64,000 nt of DNA from Halostella litorea (GTDB taxonomy: Archaea; Halobacteriota; Halobacteria; Halobacteriales; Natronoarchaeaceae). The stretch covers positions 609,223-673,222 of the forward strand of contig NZ_ML214300.1 of the NCBI RefSeq assembly GCF_004785955.1. Reading direction: 5' to 3'. Shown here piece by piece: positions 7,135 through 15,872 of this stretch; position 1 is the first letter of the stretch, and each line of letters begins with the position of its first letter. Position numbers and translations under genes: made by a program. The notes beneath the pieces are model-generated. The model was not told the origin of the DNA. It made no database searches and saw only the letters and a list, made by a program, of their open reading frames with translations.

Positions 7135-9423
7135 ATGAAGGTACAGCGACAGACCATCGCGAAGGTGCTCGTCGTCGTCTTCGTGGCGAACCTGGTCGTC
7201 ATGGGGGCCGGCGCGTGGCTCTCCTACCAGGCCGCCCCGCCGATACCCGACGCCGTCGAAAACGAGAACGGCGAGACGGTCGTCACCGACGAGAACGTTC
7301 GCGAGGGCAAGAAGGCGTTCCAGCAGTACGGGCTGATGAACCACGGGTCGATCCTCGGCAACGGCGCGTACTACGGCGTGGACTACACCGCCGACACGCT
7401 GGACTTGAAAGTCCAGCACATGCGGGACTACTACGCCGAGCAGCGCCACGGGACGGCGTACGACGACCTCTCGGCCGAGCGGCAGGCCGCGATCGACGAG
7501 CGGGTCGAGCAGGACCTCGACGGCGACGGGTCCGAGCGCGAGTACACCGCCGCCGAGACGTACGCCCACGAGCAGGTGCGCGAGACGTACGTCGAGCGCT
7601 ACCACGAGGGCGACGCCGAGCGCGGCGTGCCGGCGGGGATGATCGAGTCCGAGGAGGACGCCCGCCAGTTCGCCGACTTCGCGCTGTGGACGGCGTGGAT
7701 CTCCCACACCGATCGGCCGGCCGGCGACCACTCCTACACCAACGAGTGGCCGTACCAGCCCGCCGCTGGCAACGAACCGACCGCGGGGACGATGACCTGG
7801 AGCGTCATCTCGGTCGTCCTGCTCGTCGCGGGGGCGGGGATCGGCGTCTGGCTCTACCGCTCGGTCGACCTCCCCGAACCGGACACCGACGGGATCGAGG
7901 TTCCGAGCCCGGACGACGTCGACGTGTTCCCCAGCCAGATCGCCGCCTCGAAGTTCGTGCTGGTGGCGGCGGGGCTGTTCCTCGGGCAGGTGTTGCTCGG
8001 CGGGCTACTCGCTCACTACTACATCGAGCGCGACGCCTTCTTCGGGCTTGGCGAACTGCTCGGGATCGACTTCCTCTCCCTGATCCCCTTCGCCATGGCC
8101 AAGACCTGGCACCTCGACCTGGGGATCCTCTGGATCGCCACGCTGTGGCTCGGGGCGGGCCTGTTCCTCCCCGCGCTGCTGACGGGCTACGAGCCGAAAA
8201 ACCAGGCGAAGTACGTGAAGGGCCTGCTCGCCGCCTTGGTCGTGGTCTCGGTCGGCGGCCTCGCCGGCATCTGGCTGGGCGCGAACGGCTACATCGACGG
8301 CGACCTCTGGTGGATCCTCGGCAACGAGGGGCTGGAGTACCTCGAAGTCGGCCGGCTCTGGCAGTTCGGCCTGCTCGCCGGCTTCGTCGGCTGGGCGGCG
8401 CTGGTCGCCCGCGGGTTCAAGCCGCTGCTGGACCGCGAGCCCCGTTACGGCCTCGCGCACATGATCCTCTACGCCGGCGGCTCCATCGCGCTGCTGTTCA
8501 CCGCCGGCATGCTGTACACCCCCGACACGAACATCGTCGTCACGGAGTTCTGGCGCTGGTGGGTCGTCCACATGTGGGTCGAGGGGGCCTTCGAGTTCTT
8601 CATCGTCGCCATCGTCGGCCTGACGCTGGTGTCGATGAACCTGCTGAAGAAGTCCTCCGCGGAGAAGGCCGTCGCCTTCGAGGCCATGCTCGTGATGGGC
8701 AGCGGCGTCATCGGCGTCTCCCACCACTACTGGTGGATCGGCCAGCCCGACGTGTGGCTCCCCCTCGGGAGCATCTTCTCGACGCTGGAGCTGATCCCGC
8801 TGGTGTTCATCCTCTACGAGGCGCTCGGCGAGTACCGCGCGATGCGGGGCGCGGGCGAGTCGTTCCCCTACACGCTCCCGTTCGCGTTCATCGTCGCCAG
8901 CGGGCTGTGGAACTTCGTCGGCGCAGGCGTGCTCGGCTTCTTCATCAACCTCCCGATCATCAACTACTACGAGCACGGCACCTACCTCACCGTCGCCCAC
9001 GCCCACGCCGCGATGTTCGGCGCGTTCGGCTTCCTCGCCATCGGGATGGCGACGTACCTCCTCCGGGTCACCACCCGGAGTGCGGCCTGGAGCAGCCGCC
9101 GGCTCTGGTGGGCGTTCTGGACGTGGAACGTCGGCCTCGCGCTGATGGTCGTCGTCTCCCTGCTCCCGGTCGGCTTCCTCCAGCTGGAAGCCGCCTTCGC
9201 CGGGAACTACGCCGCCGCGCGGAGCCTGGCGTTCTACGACGGTTCGCTCATCCAGTTGCTGTTCTGGGCCCGGATGCCGGGCGACGCGCTGATCATCCTC
9301 GGCACCGCCATCTTCGGCTACGACGTGGCGGTGAAGCTCCGCCACCAGCGGACGCCGGTCGGCGACGACGAGAAGCAACGCACCCCGATCTCCGACAGGG
9401 TGTTCGCCGAGAGCGACGACTGA
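7135..9423 (+). CDS. norB: Quinol-dependent nitric oxide reductase (qNOR)
   Basis: A 762-residue single-subunit quinol nitric oxide reductase that reduces two NO to N2O in the membrane. The N-terminal helix is followed by a soluble NorC-like part of about 200 residues (REGKKAFQQYGLMNHGSILG) without a haem c CxxCH motif, as in qNOR. The 12-helix heme-copper oxidase core then has the heme and FeB ligands in TWHLDLGILW, HMWVEGAFEFF (His plus the catalytic-site Glu), SHHYWW and AHAHAAMFGAFGF. Electrons should come directly from the menaquinol pool. A NarO-like inverted repeat lies upstream. The ATG at 7135 is six codons after another possible start. Confidence 0.93.
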   Translation: MKVQRQTIAKVLVVVFVANLVVMGAGAWLSYQAAPPIPDAVENENGETVVTDENVREGKKAFQQYGLMNHGSILGNGAYYGVDYTADTLDLKVQHMRDYYAEQRHGTAYDDLSAERQAAIDERVEQDLDGDGSEREYTAAETYAHEQVRETYVERYHEGDAERGVPAGMIESEEDARQFADFALWTAWISHTDRPAGDHSYTNEWPYQPAAGNEPTAGTMTWSVISVVLLVAGAGIGVWLYRSVDLPEPDTDGIEVPSPDDVDVFPSQIAASKFVLVAAGLFLGQVLLGGLLAHYYIERDAFFGLGELLGIDFLSLIPFAMAKTWHLDLGILWIATLWLGAGLFLPALLTGYEPKNQAKYVKGLLAALVVVSVGGLAGIWLGANGYIDGDLWWILGNEGLEYLEVGRLWQFGLLAGFVGWAALVARGFKPLLDREPRYGLAHMILYAGGSIALLFTAGMLYTPDTNIVVTEFWRWWVVHMWVEGAFEFFIVAIVGLTLVSMNLLKKSSAEKAVAFEAMLVMGSGVIGVSHHYWWIGQPDVWLPLGSIFSTLELIPLVFILYEALGEYRAMRGAGESFPYTLPFAFIVASGLWNFVGAGVLGFFINLPIINYYEHGTYLTVAHAHAAMFGAFGFLAIGMATYLLRVTTRSAAWSSRRLWWAFWTWNVGLALMVVVSLLPVGFLQLEAAFAGNYAAARSLAFYDGSLIQLLFWARMPGDALIILGTAIFGYDVAVKLRHQRTPVGDDEKQRTPISDRVFAESDD

Positions 9424-9517
9424 GGCCGCGTGCTCTCGCCGGTTCCCGGCGATCACCCGCACCGCTACCGGGGAACGGTGAGAGCAGACGCGACGGGCCA
9501 CCCTCTTTTCGCCGCCG

Positions 9518-10345
9518 TCACCCGCCGCGGTCGTAGGGCGTAACGCCCCACGCCGCGACCCCCGCCGCCAGGAGCGACAGGACGACCCAGAGCGCGAGGG
9601 AGGCGGCGCTCACCAGCGGCGCGGCGGGCCGGGAGACCGTCTCGGCGACGGGCGCGACGACGTAGGTCACCACCAGCCCGCGGTACGCGCTCGCGGGGCT
9701 CACCGCGAGATACCACGGCAACGCCGCCCCGCCGACGACGCCCCGGCCGAGGCCGACCACGACCAGCAGGTCAGCGCCGAGCGACACCGCGACGACGAGC
9801 GTGAGGGCGGCGACGAGGCCGCGCCGGGCGGTCCGGACGAGCGCCGACAGGAGGACGACCAGCGCGAGCACGACGGCGGCGAAGGCCGCGGTCAGGACGA
9901 CGAAGCGCAGGTAGTACACCGGCGAGTCGAGCCCGCGGTACTGGGCCAGCACGTCGGCGGGCGGGTCGGCCGTCGACACCGTCAGCCCCGCCACGAGCAG
10001 CGACCCGACGACGACGAGCAGCGTCCACGCGAGCCGCCCGCAGTAGACGCCCGCGACGTACGTCCCGGAGCCCAACGGGAACGTCCGGAGGACGGCCGTC
10101 TCCCCGCGGGCGCGGTCCGCGAGCACCGCGCGGTAGCCGACCGCGGCCGCCAGCACCGGGACGAGGAGTTCGACCGGCGTCAGCAGCGTCAGCGCGAGCG
10201 GCACGTAGCCGTTCGGCGCACTCGCGACGCCGAGCCCGACGACCGCCGCGAGGAAGCCAGCGGCGAGCAGCCAGACCGCCCGGCTCCGCCGCAGCGTCGC
10301 GAGTTCCCGCTCGAAGACCTTGGTGAACCGCTCCGCGTCGACCAC
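9518..10345 (-). CDS. nosY: NosY-type ABC transporter permease
   Basis: A 275-residue ABC-2 type permease with about six hydrophobic helices, a short cytoplasmic N-terminus (FTKVFERELATLRRSRAVWL) and the ADRARGETAVLRTFPLGSG loop typical of NosY. With NosF and NosD it forms the transporter needed to mature the copper centre of nitrous oxide reductase. It starts two bases after the nosF stop and is therefore co-transcribed with it. The Nos assignment rests on the adjacent nosD gene; alone it would be only an ABC-2 permease. Confidence 0.83.
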   Translation of the reverse strand: MVDAERFTKVFERELATLRRSRAVWLLAAGFLAAVVGLGVASAPNGYVPLALTLLTPVELLVPVLAAAVGYRAVLADRARGETAVLRTFPLGSGTYVAGVYCGRLAWTLLVVVGSLLVAGLTVSTADPPADVLAQYRGLDSPVYYLRFVVLTAAFAAVVLALVVLLSALVRTARRGLVAALTLVVAVSLGADLLVVVGLGRGVVGGAALPWYLAVSPASAYRGLVVTYVVAPVAETVSRPAAPLVSAASLALWVVLSLLAAGVAAWGVTPYDRGG

Positions 10346-10347
10346 GG

Positions 10348-11091
10348 TCAGGTCACCCCCGTCCGGACCGTCGCCTCCGTCCCGACCGCCTCGAAGAAGG
10401 CGGCGGCAAGCGAGTCCGTCCCGGTCCGCTCGACCAGTTCCGCCGGGCTCCCGCGGGCGACGACCCCGCCCCGGTCGAGGACGAGCACGCGGTCGGCGTC
10501 GGCCGCGGCGGTCAGGTCGTGGGTCGTCAGGAGCACGGCCGTCCCGCCCTCGGCCCGCGTCGCGGCGGCCTCGAACACCCGCCGGGTCATCCGGGGGTCG
10601 AGCCCGCTCGTCGGCTCGTCGAGCACGGCGAGCGCAGGGTCGCCGAGGAAGCCAGTCGCGAGCCCGAGCAGCCGCCGCATCCCGCCCGACAGCGCGTCGA
10701 CCCGCCGGTCGGCGGCGCCCGCCAGCCCGACCCCCGCCATCGCGGCCTCGACGTCCGTCGGGCCGTCGAGGAGGTCGGCGTAGAAGCGGAGCGTCTCCGC
10801 GACGGTGAGGGAGGGGCGGAACCGCGGGGCCTGCGGGAGGAAGCCGACCGGGCGCTCGCCCGTCGCGGCCAGGGCGACGTCGCCCGCGTCGGGGCGGCGC
10901 AGGCCGGCGACGACTTCGGCGAGCGACGTCTTCCCCGAGCCGTTCGGGCCGACGAGCGCCGTCACCGTGCCGGGCGGAAAGCGGGCGGAGACGTCCTCGA
11001 AGACCGTCACCTCGCCGAACGAGAGGGACACGCCGTCGACCGCGAGGACCGGGTCGGCCTCCGGGCGACGGTCGGCTGTCCGATCAGTCAT
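10348..11091 (-). CDS. nosF: NosF-type ABC transporter ATP-binding protein
   Basis: A 247-residue ABC ATPase with Walker A GPNGSGKTS, signature LSGGMRRLLGLA, Walker B LAVLDEPTSGLDP and an H-loop TTHD. It pairs with the NosY permease directly downstream and is divergent from nosD. In the Nos system ATP hydrolysis by NosF energises copper or sulfur delivery to NosZ. Its start lies 107 bases from the nosD start across a shared promoter. Confidence 0.87.
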   Translation of the reverse strand: MTDRTADRRPEADPVLAVDGVSLSFGEVTVFEDVSARFPPGTVTALVGPNGSGKTSLAEVVAGLRRPDAGDVALAATGERPVGFLPQAPRFRPSLTVAETLRFYADLLDGPTDVEAAMAGVGLAGAADRRVDALSGGMRRLLGLATGFLGDPALAVLDEPTSGLDPRMTRRVFEAAATRAEGGTAVLLTTHDLTAAADADRVLVLDRGGVVARGSPAELVERTGTDSLAAAFFEAVGTEATVRTGVT

Positions 11092-11168
11092 CCGTCCGTC
11101 GCTTCGGACGCGGGCGACCTAAGCGTGCTGCCGCGGGCGCGGCCGCCGCCACGGCGTCGCCGGTGTGC

Positions 11169-11175
11169 CTTTATC
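11169..11175 (+). promoter_or_regulatory. TATA box of nosD
   Basis: CTTTATC lies 24-30 bases before the nosD ATG in the nosF/nosD divergent region, so nosD is probably leaderless. Confidence 0.45.
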
Positions 11176-11198
11176 GCCGGCAGCCGTAGCCCACGGTG

Positions 11199-13145
11199 AT
11201 GCACTCGCGGCACCTGGCCGTGGCCGTCGCCGCCCTCGTCGTGCTCGGCGCGGTCCCGTTCTGGGTCGCGCCGGACCGCGGGGCGGCGACGGTCCCCTTC
11301 GAGCAGACCAAACAGACCGGGCTGCCGGAACACGTCGTCCGCGAGGCCGAGACCACCCCGCTCGTGATCCCGCGGGCGGAGGTGTACTACTCGCAGTACC
11401 GCTACGTCGTCGGCTACCACGGCGTCACGTCGCTGGTCGCGTCGCTCCGGGCACAGGGGAAGGCGGCGTTCGGCCCGCCGATGCGGACGTACGTCTCCGA
11501 CTTCTCCGGGATCGACCTCTCGCTGACCGACGAGGGGCACCTCCGTGCCCCGGAGGCCGCGCCGACGAAGTGGGTACCGGCCCGGGAGGCGTACTTCGTC
11601 GTCGGCAGCGACGCGTCGATCCCGACCCGCGACGCCGCCATCGTGCCGTTCTCGGAGCGGCGGGACGCCGCCGCCTTCGCCGACCGGCACGGCGGCGAGG
11701 TGCGGCGGTGGGCGGGCGCGAAGCGGGCGGGGGTCGGCCGCCTCGACCGGACGACCGCGGAGTGGGAGCGGACCGTCGCGGGGCGACTGGCCGACGCGAA
11801 CGCGACCGCGTCACGGGCGGCCGACCTGCTCGACCGCCCCGTCTCCGTCGTCGTCGGCCGGGACGCGCCGACGCTCGCCGCCGCCGTCGAGCGGGCACCG
11901 CCCGACACCACCGTCCGCGTGCCCGCCGGCACCTACCGCGTCGACGGCCTCCGGGTCGACAAGCCGCTCACGATCCGCGGCGCGGGGGCAAACGAGACGC
12001 GCGTCGTTGGCGACGGCAACGGGAGCGTCGTCACGGCCGGCGCGGCGCGGACCGCCGTGGCGGACCTCGCGCTCGCCGGGGTCGGCGGGAACCGCAGCGG
12101 GGCCGACCGCGACGTCGACGTGCCCGTCGCCGAGGACGCCTGGAACTACGATATCTGGAAGGTCCACGGCTACGGCGACGCCGCGGTCGTGTTCGACGCC
12201 GCGGGCGGGTCGCTCGTTGCAGACGTCCGGGTCAACACCACGTCGAACGGCGTGATCGCCCGCAACAGCCCGAACGTGACCGTGTCGAACCTCACGCTGT
12301 ACGGGACGAAGCGGTGGGACGACGGGTTCATCGGCGTCGTCGCGCTCGGCGGCCGCGCGGTCGTCCGGGACTCGACGTTCCGCGGCGGCAAGGTCGGCGT
12401 GTACGCCCACGAGTCCGACGGCGTCGTCGTCTCGAACGCCCGGATGGAGGGGATGATGGTCGGCGTGTTCGACTTCTACGGGGTCCGGACGACGGTGACG
12501 AACTCCACGGTCGAGGACACCTGGAACGCCGTCTACGTCGAACACCGGTCGTACGGCACGGTGGTCCGGGGGAACCGCCTGCGGAACAGCCGCAACGGCG
12601 TCCTCGTCGCCGGGCAGGCCAACTACGTCGCCGAAAACACGCTGGTCCACAACCGCAACGGGATCGCCGTCCGCGGGGGGTTCTCCCGATACGAACGCAA
12701 CGTGGTGGCGTACAACCGGCGCGGGTTCCGCGCGATGTCGTTTTTCCCGACCAACCGGGTGAGCGGGAACGACGTCGTCGGGAACGGTCGCCCCGCCGAG
12801 ATAGACGCGTTCAACGTGCTCCACGTCTGGCGCGGGAACCACTGGGCGGGCGCGCCGGGCGTCGACGCCGACGGCGACGGGCGGCTCTCCCGGTCCTACC
12901 GGCCGACCGGCACCGTCGACAGCCGCGTCGCGGACGCCCCCGGCACGCCGACGCTCGCCCGGTCCCCGACCGTCTCGTTCATCCGGGCGCTCCGGGACGT
13001 GGTCCCGGGGATCCGCGGCGGGGGACTGGTCGACGCCGGGCCGCGCGCCCACCCGACGCGCCCCGGCACGGTCGCCCGCGTCGTCGGGGCGTACGACGGC
13101 GTCGGGCAACACGCCGACGACGACCCGTGGGACTTCCGGCAGTGA
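11199..13145 (+). CDS. nosD: NosD copper-insertion protein with N-terminal NosL-like region
   Basis: A 648-residue exported protein. Residues about 5-25 form a signal or anchor helix. Residues about 40-190 resemble NosL (YVSDFSGIDLSLTDEG, REAYFVVGSD, and PFSERRDAAAFADRHGGE). Residues about 210-600 are a right-handed beta-helix with repeated Asn/Gly turns (VRVPAGTYRVDGLRV, NSRNGVL), the NosD/CASH fold. NosD with NosFY matures the copper-sulfide centre of nitrous oxide reductase outside the membrane. I see no cysteine in the NosL-like part, unlike free NosL lipoproteins. No nosZ follows in this window. The ATG at 11199 is preceded immediately by an alternative GTG. Confidence 0.87.
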   Translation: MHSRHLAVAVAALVVLGAVPFWVAPDRGAATVPFEQTKQTGLPEHVVREAETTPLVIPRAEVYYSQYRYVVGYHGVTSLVASLRAQGKAAFGPPMRTYVSDFSGIDLSLTDEGHLRAPEAAPTKWVPAREAYFVVGSDASIPTRDAAIVPFSERRDAAAFADRHGGEVRRWAGAKRAGVGRLDRTTAEWERTVAGRLADANATASRAADLLDRPVSVVVGRDAPTLAAAVERAPPDTTVRVPAGTYRVDGLRVDKPLTIRGAGANETRVVGDGNGSVVTAGAARTAVADLALAGVGGNRSGADRDVDVPVAEDAWNYDIWKVHGYGDAAVVFDAAGGSLVADVRVNTTSNGVIARNSPNVTVSNLTLYGTKRWDDGFIGVVALGGRAVVRDSTFRGGKVGVYAHESDGVVVSNARMEGMMVGVFDFYGVRTTVTNSTVEDTWNAVYVEHRSYGTVVRGNRLRNSRNGVLVAGQANYVAENTLVHNRNGIAVRGGFSRYERNVVAYNRRGFRAMSFFPTNRVSGNDVVGNGRPAEIDAFNVLHVWRGNHWAGAPGVDADGDGRLSRSYRPTGTVDSRVADAPGTPTLARSPTVSFIRALRDVVPGIRGGGLVDAGPRAHPTRPGTVARVVGAYDGVGQHADDDPWDFRQ

Positions 13146-13149
13146 CTGG

Positions 13150-13407
13150 CTATCCCTCCCCTTCGGACTGGTACGGTTCGCCCACGGCGTTGCGCGGCAG
13201 CAGGTTCATCAGTTCGCTCTCCAGTTCGTCCGCGCTGTCGAACCGCTCCGCGCTGGAGCCGTCGAGCACCTCGCTCATGTTCGCCTCGCCGTCGGCGAGG
13301 CTGAGCGTCACGTCGTCGTACTCGTCGATGGCCGCTTCGCGCGAGACGGGGTAGTCGAGGTCCGAAAGGAGCGCGTCGGTCTCGTTCAGCTTGACGGTCC
13401 GAGCCAT
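13150..13407 (-). CDS. Small haloarchaeal protein (DUF5789-like)
   Basis: An 85-residue acidic protein with the pattern LSDLDYPVSREAAIDEYDDVTLSLADGE, which matches the small haloarchaeal family I know as DUF5789. It may be distantly related to the DUF2795 helical domain. No function is known. It lies tail-to-tail with nosD (4 bases apart) and downstream of the multicopper oxidase gene on the same strand, separated from it by a T-run. Confidence 0.7.
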   Translation of the reverse strand: MARTVKLNETDALLSDLDYPVSREAAIDEYDDVTLSLADGEANMSEVLDGSSAERFDSADELESELMNLLPRNAVGEPYQSEGEG

Positions 13408-13472
13408 ATGGCCGGGTACGCCGCCCAGCGGCTTAGGCGTGTACCGGTGGCTACCGTACCTGTCGCGAACCG

Positions 13473-13477
13473 AAAAA
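13473..13477 (-). terminator. T-run after the multicopper oxidase gene
   Basis: Five T on the minus strand lie 11 bases after the stop of the multicopper oxidase gene, flanked by GC-rich DNA. It is a plausible archaeal terminator. Confidence 0.4.
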
Positions 13478-13487
13478 GAGGCCGCCC

Positions 13488-14624
13488 TCAGCCCTCGTAG
13501 CCCGCGTACTCCATCAGGTCCGCGAAGATGTCGGAGTCCATCGCCGACTCGTAGACGATGCCGCCGACCATCCCGCCGGGGTAGACGTCGCCGTTCATGG
13601 CGTGGCTGACCTTGTGGCAGTGCATGAGGTAGATGCCGGGGTCGGCGTCGGCCTCGAACTCGAGGGTGTGGCGTTCCGCGGGCGCGATGTTCGTGATGTC
13701 CATCTCGTGCTGTGCGGCCTCCGGGACCTGCCCGCCGTCCTTCGCCACGCGCCGGAACCGGTGGTTGTGCATGTGGATCGGGTGGGACATGTACCCGTTG
13801 TTGGCGATGTGCACCCGGACGGTGTCACCCTCGGAGACGATGAGCGGCGACCCGTCCTCGGGGTGGAGCGTGCGCGGCGCGACCTTCCCGTTTATCGTGA
13901 ACACGTCGGGGTCGCGGTCCCGGGGGCTGTAGCTCACGTCCTCGCCGGCGAACTGGCGGTTGATCCGCGAGTCCCAGTCCTTGACCGTCAGGAAGTACTC
14001 CCGGTCGGCCGGTTCGTACCCCTCGGGGTCGACACGGAAAATGCCGTACATCCCCATGTCGATGTGCCGGTGGGTCTGGTAGTGGCAGTGGTACACGTGG
14101 GTCCCGGGGGTGTTGGCCGGGATCTCGTAGGTGTGTTTCTCGCCCGGCGGCACGGTGATGCCCGTGGTCGTCGGGACGCCGTCGTTCTCCCAGGTCTTGC
14201 GCACGCCGTGGAAGTGGACCGTGTGCGGGTGGTTGCCGTCAGTGTTGTCGAGGGTCACTTCCATGTCCTCGCCCTCCGTCGTCCGGATGATCGGCCCGGG
14301 GACGCTGGGGTCGCGGTCGTCGGCCTGCCACGCCCACACCTGCGGCAGTTCGACCGGGCCGCCCATCGTCTCGATGGGGTGAGCCTGGTGGACCGCGGGC
14401 ACCGAGGACAGCGTCAGCTGATTGTCCTGCTCGTCGACGTTGACGATCTCCGGCGGGGAGGTGGTCGGCAGGTCCTGTGCCGCCGCGGTGGCCGTCGTAC
14501 TGGTCGACCCCGTGTTGCTGGTCGGGGCCGAACAGCCGGCCACCGCGCCGACGCCCGTCGCGCCGGTCGCCGCGATGAATGCTCGCCGTGACATACCGTC
14601 TCCAGGGGCACCGATGTCCGTCAT
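13488..14624 (-). CDS. Two-domain multicopper oxidase, Tat-exported lipoprotein
   Basis: A 378-residue exported cuproprotein. A Tat motif SRRAFI and a lipobox-like AGC end the signal near residue 31. It has two cupredoxin domains and all four copper motifs: HTVHFHG and HVYHCHYQTH in domain 1, HPIHMH and YLMHCHKVSH in domain 2. Type-1 ligands are complete in domain 1 (H134, C180, H185, M190). In domain 2 H281, C336 and H341 are present, but position +10 after the cysteine is Asp, with M343 or M352 as possible axial ligands. The HxH pairs for a trinuclear cluster are all present, so it is laccase-like and not a classical NirK. A TTTTAT box 27-32 bases upstream supports the ATG at 14624 over the one at 14594. 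Confidence 0.88.
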   Translation of the reverse strand: MTDIGAPGDGMSRRAFIAATGATGVGAVAGCSAPTSNTGSTSTTATAAAQDLPTTSPPEIVNVDEQDNQLTLSSVPAVHQAHPIETMGGPVELPQVWAWQADDRDPSVPGPIIRTTEGEDMEVTLDNTDGNHPHTVHFHGVRKTWENDGVPTTTGITVPPGEKHTYEIPANTPGTHVYHCHYQTHRHIDMGMYGIFRVDPEGYEPADREYFLTVKDWDSRINRQFAGEDVSYSPRDRDPDVFTINGKVAPRTLHPEDGSPLIVSEGDTVRVHIANNGYMSHPIHMHNHRFRRVAKDGGQVPEAAQHEMDITNIAPAERHTLEFEADADPGIYLMHCHKVSHAMNGDVYPGGMVGGIVYESAMDSDIFADLMEYAGYEG

Positions 14625-15021
14625 TGTACACCTGAACGTGAGAACTCCGCATAAAAGAGGGCGATCCGGATTCCTGAGATCTGAGAATAGCCCTCCCGCC
14701 GCGTCGACGGGCGGACGTGCGGGACGGTCCGCGCCGCCTCGGTGCCCCTGGAGAGAGCGACGGCCGGACGACTGCCCCGCTGTTTGCGGATACGTACCAC
14801 GCCCGGGTGAGTCCTACGCCGTACGTGTTCGTCCGCGGCCGACGAACGGTCACACCGAGTTCAGTAATACATAGTTAATCGGTAAAATCCATGCGTCCGT
14901 TAACTATTTCTGCCAATCTCGTGATCGAGCATTCGTAAAAAGTGAGAATAAACAGCTACTCGGCCAGCAGCCGGTCTGCGGCCGAGCGGGCGACGGCGAC
15001 GAACCGCCGCCGACGCGACGC
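14625..15021. other. Intergenic region: multicopper oxidase promoter and AT-rich block
   Basis: No gene is seen in these 397 bases. Near 14651-14656 is the TATA element of the multicopper oxidase. From about 14860 to 14955 the DNA becomes unusually AT-rich, with TAATACATAGTTAAT and GTTAACTATT forming loosely mirrored TTAACTAT/ATAGTTAA elements, probably the promoter or operator of the downstream channel-like gene. Confidence 0.5.
14651..14656 (-). promoter_or_regulatory. TATA box of the multicopper oxidase gene
   Basis: TTTTAT on the minus strand lies 27-32 bases before the ATG at 14624; this supports a leaderless transcript and the upstream start codon. Confidence 0.5.
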
Positions 15022-15777
15022 ATGAACGGCCCCGGTCGGCTCGTCGAGGCGCTCGCACGGCGGACGCTGCTCCGTCGAACGCTGCGACCCGTCGTCGCGT
15101 TCGCGGCCGTCGTCGTGGCCGGCGTCGCGGGCTTTAGCGCCCTCGGTGGCGTCGGTGTCGTCGACGCGCTGTTCTGGCTGCTCGACCCGACGAGCATCGA
15201 GCTTCACTTCCGGGAGCACGACGGCCCGGCGCGACCGGTCAAGGCCTACGCCATCGTCGTGCTCTCCGGGCTGGTCGTCGCCGGCCTGTGGATCGGCGAG
15301 ACGCTGTTGTCCGCCGCGTTCGGCGGGCGGATACGGGAGGAACTCAGGGACATGCAACTCGAAGGGAACATCGACGCGCTAGAGGACCACGTCGTGATCT
15401 GCGGGTACGGCACGTTCGGGAAGACCGTCGCCGGCCGGCTCCGCGAGGCGGACCGCGACGTGGTCGTCGTCGAACGGCAGGAGGCACAGTACGAGCGGGC
15501 GATAGAGGACGGCGTCCTCGCCGTCAGCGGCGACGCCCGGCGGGACGAGACGCTCGTCGACGCCGGCGTCAAACGGGCCGACACCGTCGTCGGCGCGATC
15601 GACGACTCCAACGCGAACATCCAGATCTCCATCGCCGCGAGCCAGCTCGCCCCGACGGTCACCCTCGTCGTGCGCGCGGGTGACGAGCGCGACGAGACGC
15701 TCGCCCGGCGCGCGGGCGCGGACGAAGTCGTCATCCCGGAGGTCGTCAGCGGCGAACAGGTGTCGACCGACATCTGA
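15022..15777 (+). CDS. Ion-channel-like membrane protein with RCK/TrkA-N domain
   Basis: A 251-residue protein with the two-helix plus RCK layout of potassium channels. The helices lie at about residues 21-42 and 74-98, and a TrkA-N Rossmann domain runs from about 123 (VVICGYGTFGKTVAGRL, GxGxxG) to the end. The region between the helices, where K+ channels carry TVGYG, instead reads DALFWLLDPTSIELH. This recalls CASTOR/POLLUX-type channels, which also lack the classical filter. It could be a channel of altered selectivity or a membrane NAD sensor. It stands alone, with no trk genes adjacent; TrkH is 14 kb away. The ATG at 15022 starts just after an AT-rich promoter. Confidence 0.75.
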   Translation: MNGPGRLVEALARRTLLRRTLRPVVAFAAVVVAGVAGFSALGGVGVVDALFWLLDPTSIELHFREHDGPARPVKAYAIVVLSGLVVAGLWIGETLLSAAFGGRIREELRDMQLEGNIDALEDHVVICGYGTFGKTVAGRLREADRDVVVVERQEAQYERAIEDGVLAVSGDARRDETLVDAGVKRADTVVGAIDDSNANIQISIAASQLAPTVTLVVRAGDERDETLARRAGADEVVIPEVVSGEQVSTDI

Positions 15778-15872
15778 CGCCGCTGACGCCGCCGCGAACG
15801 ACGTGCCGTTCGTCCTCAAGGTCCATGGGCACCGCGACGACGAGCAAGCTGTTTCATATATCGGGATATGAT

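Noticed and set aside
13488-14624. Calling the multicopper oxidase NirK nitrite reductase
   Set aside because: NirK has a CAPxGM-type type-1 loop in domain 1 and lacks the HCH pairs in both domains. This protein has laccase-type HxH and HCH motifs throughout.
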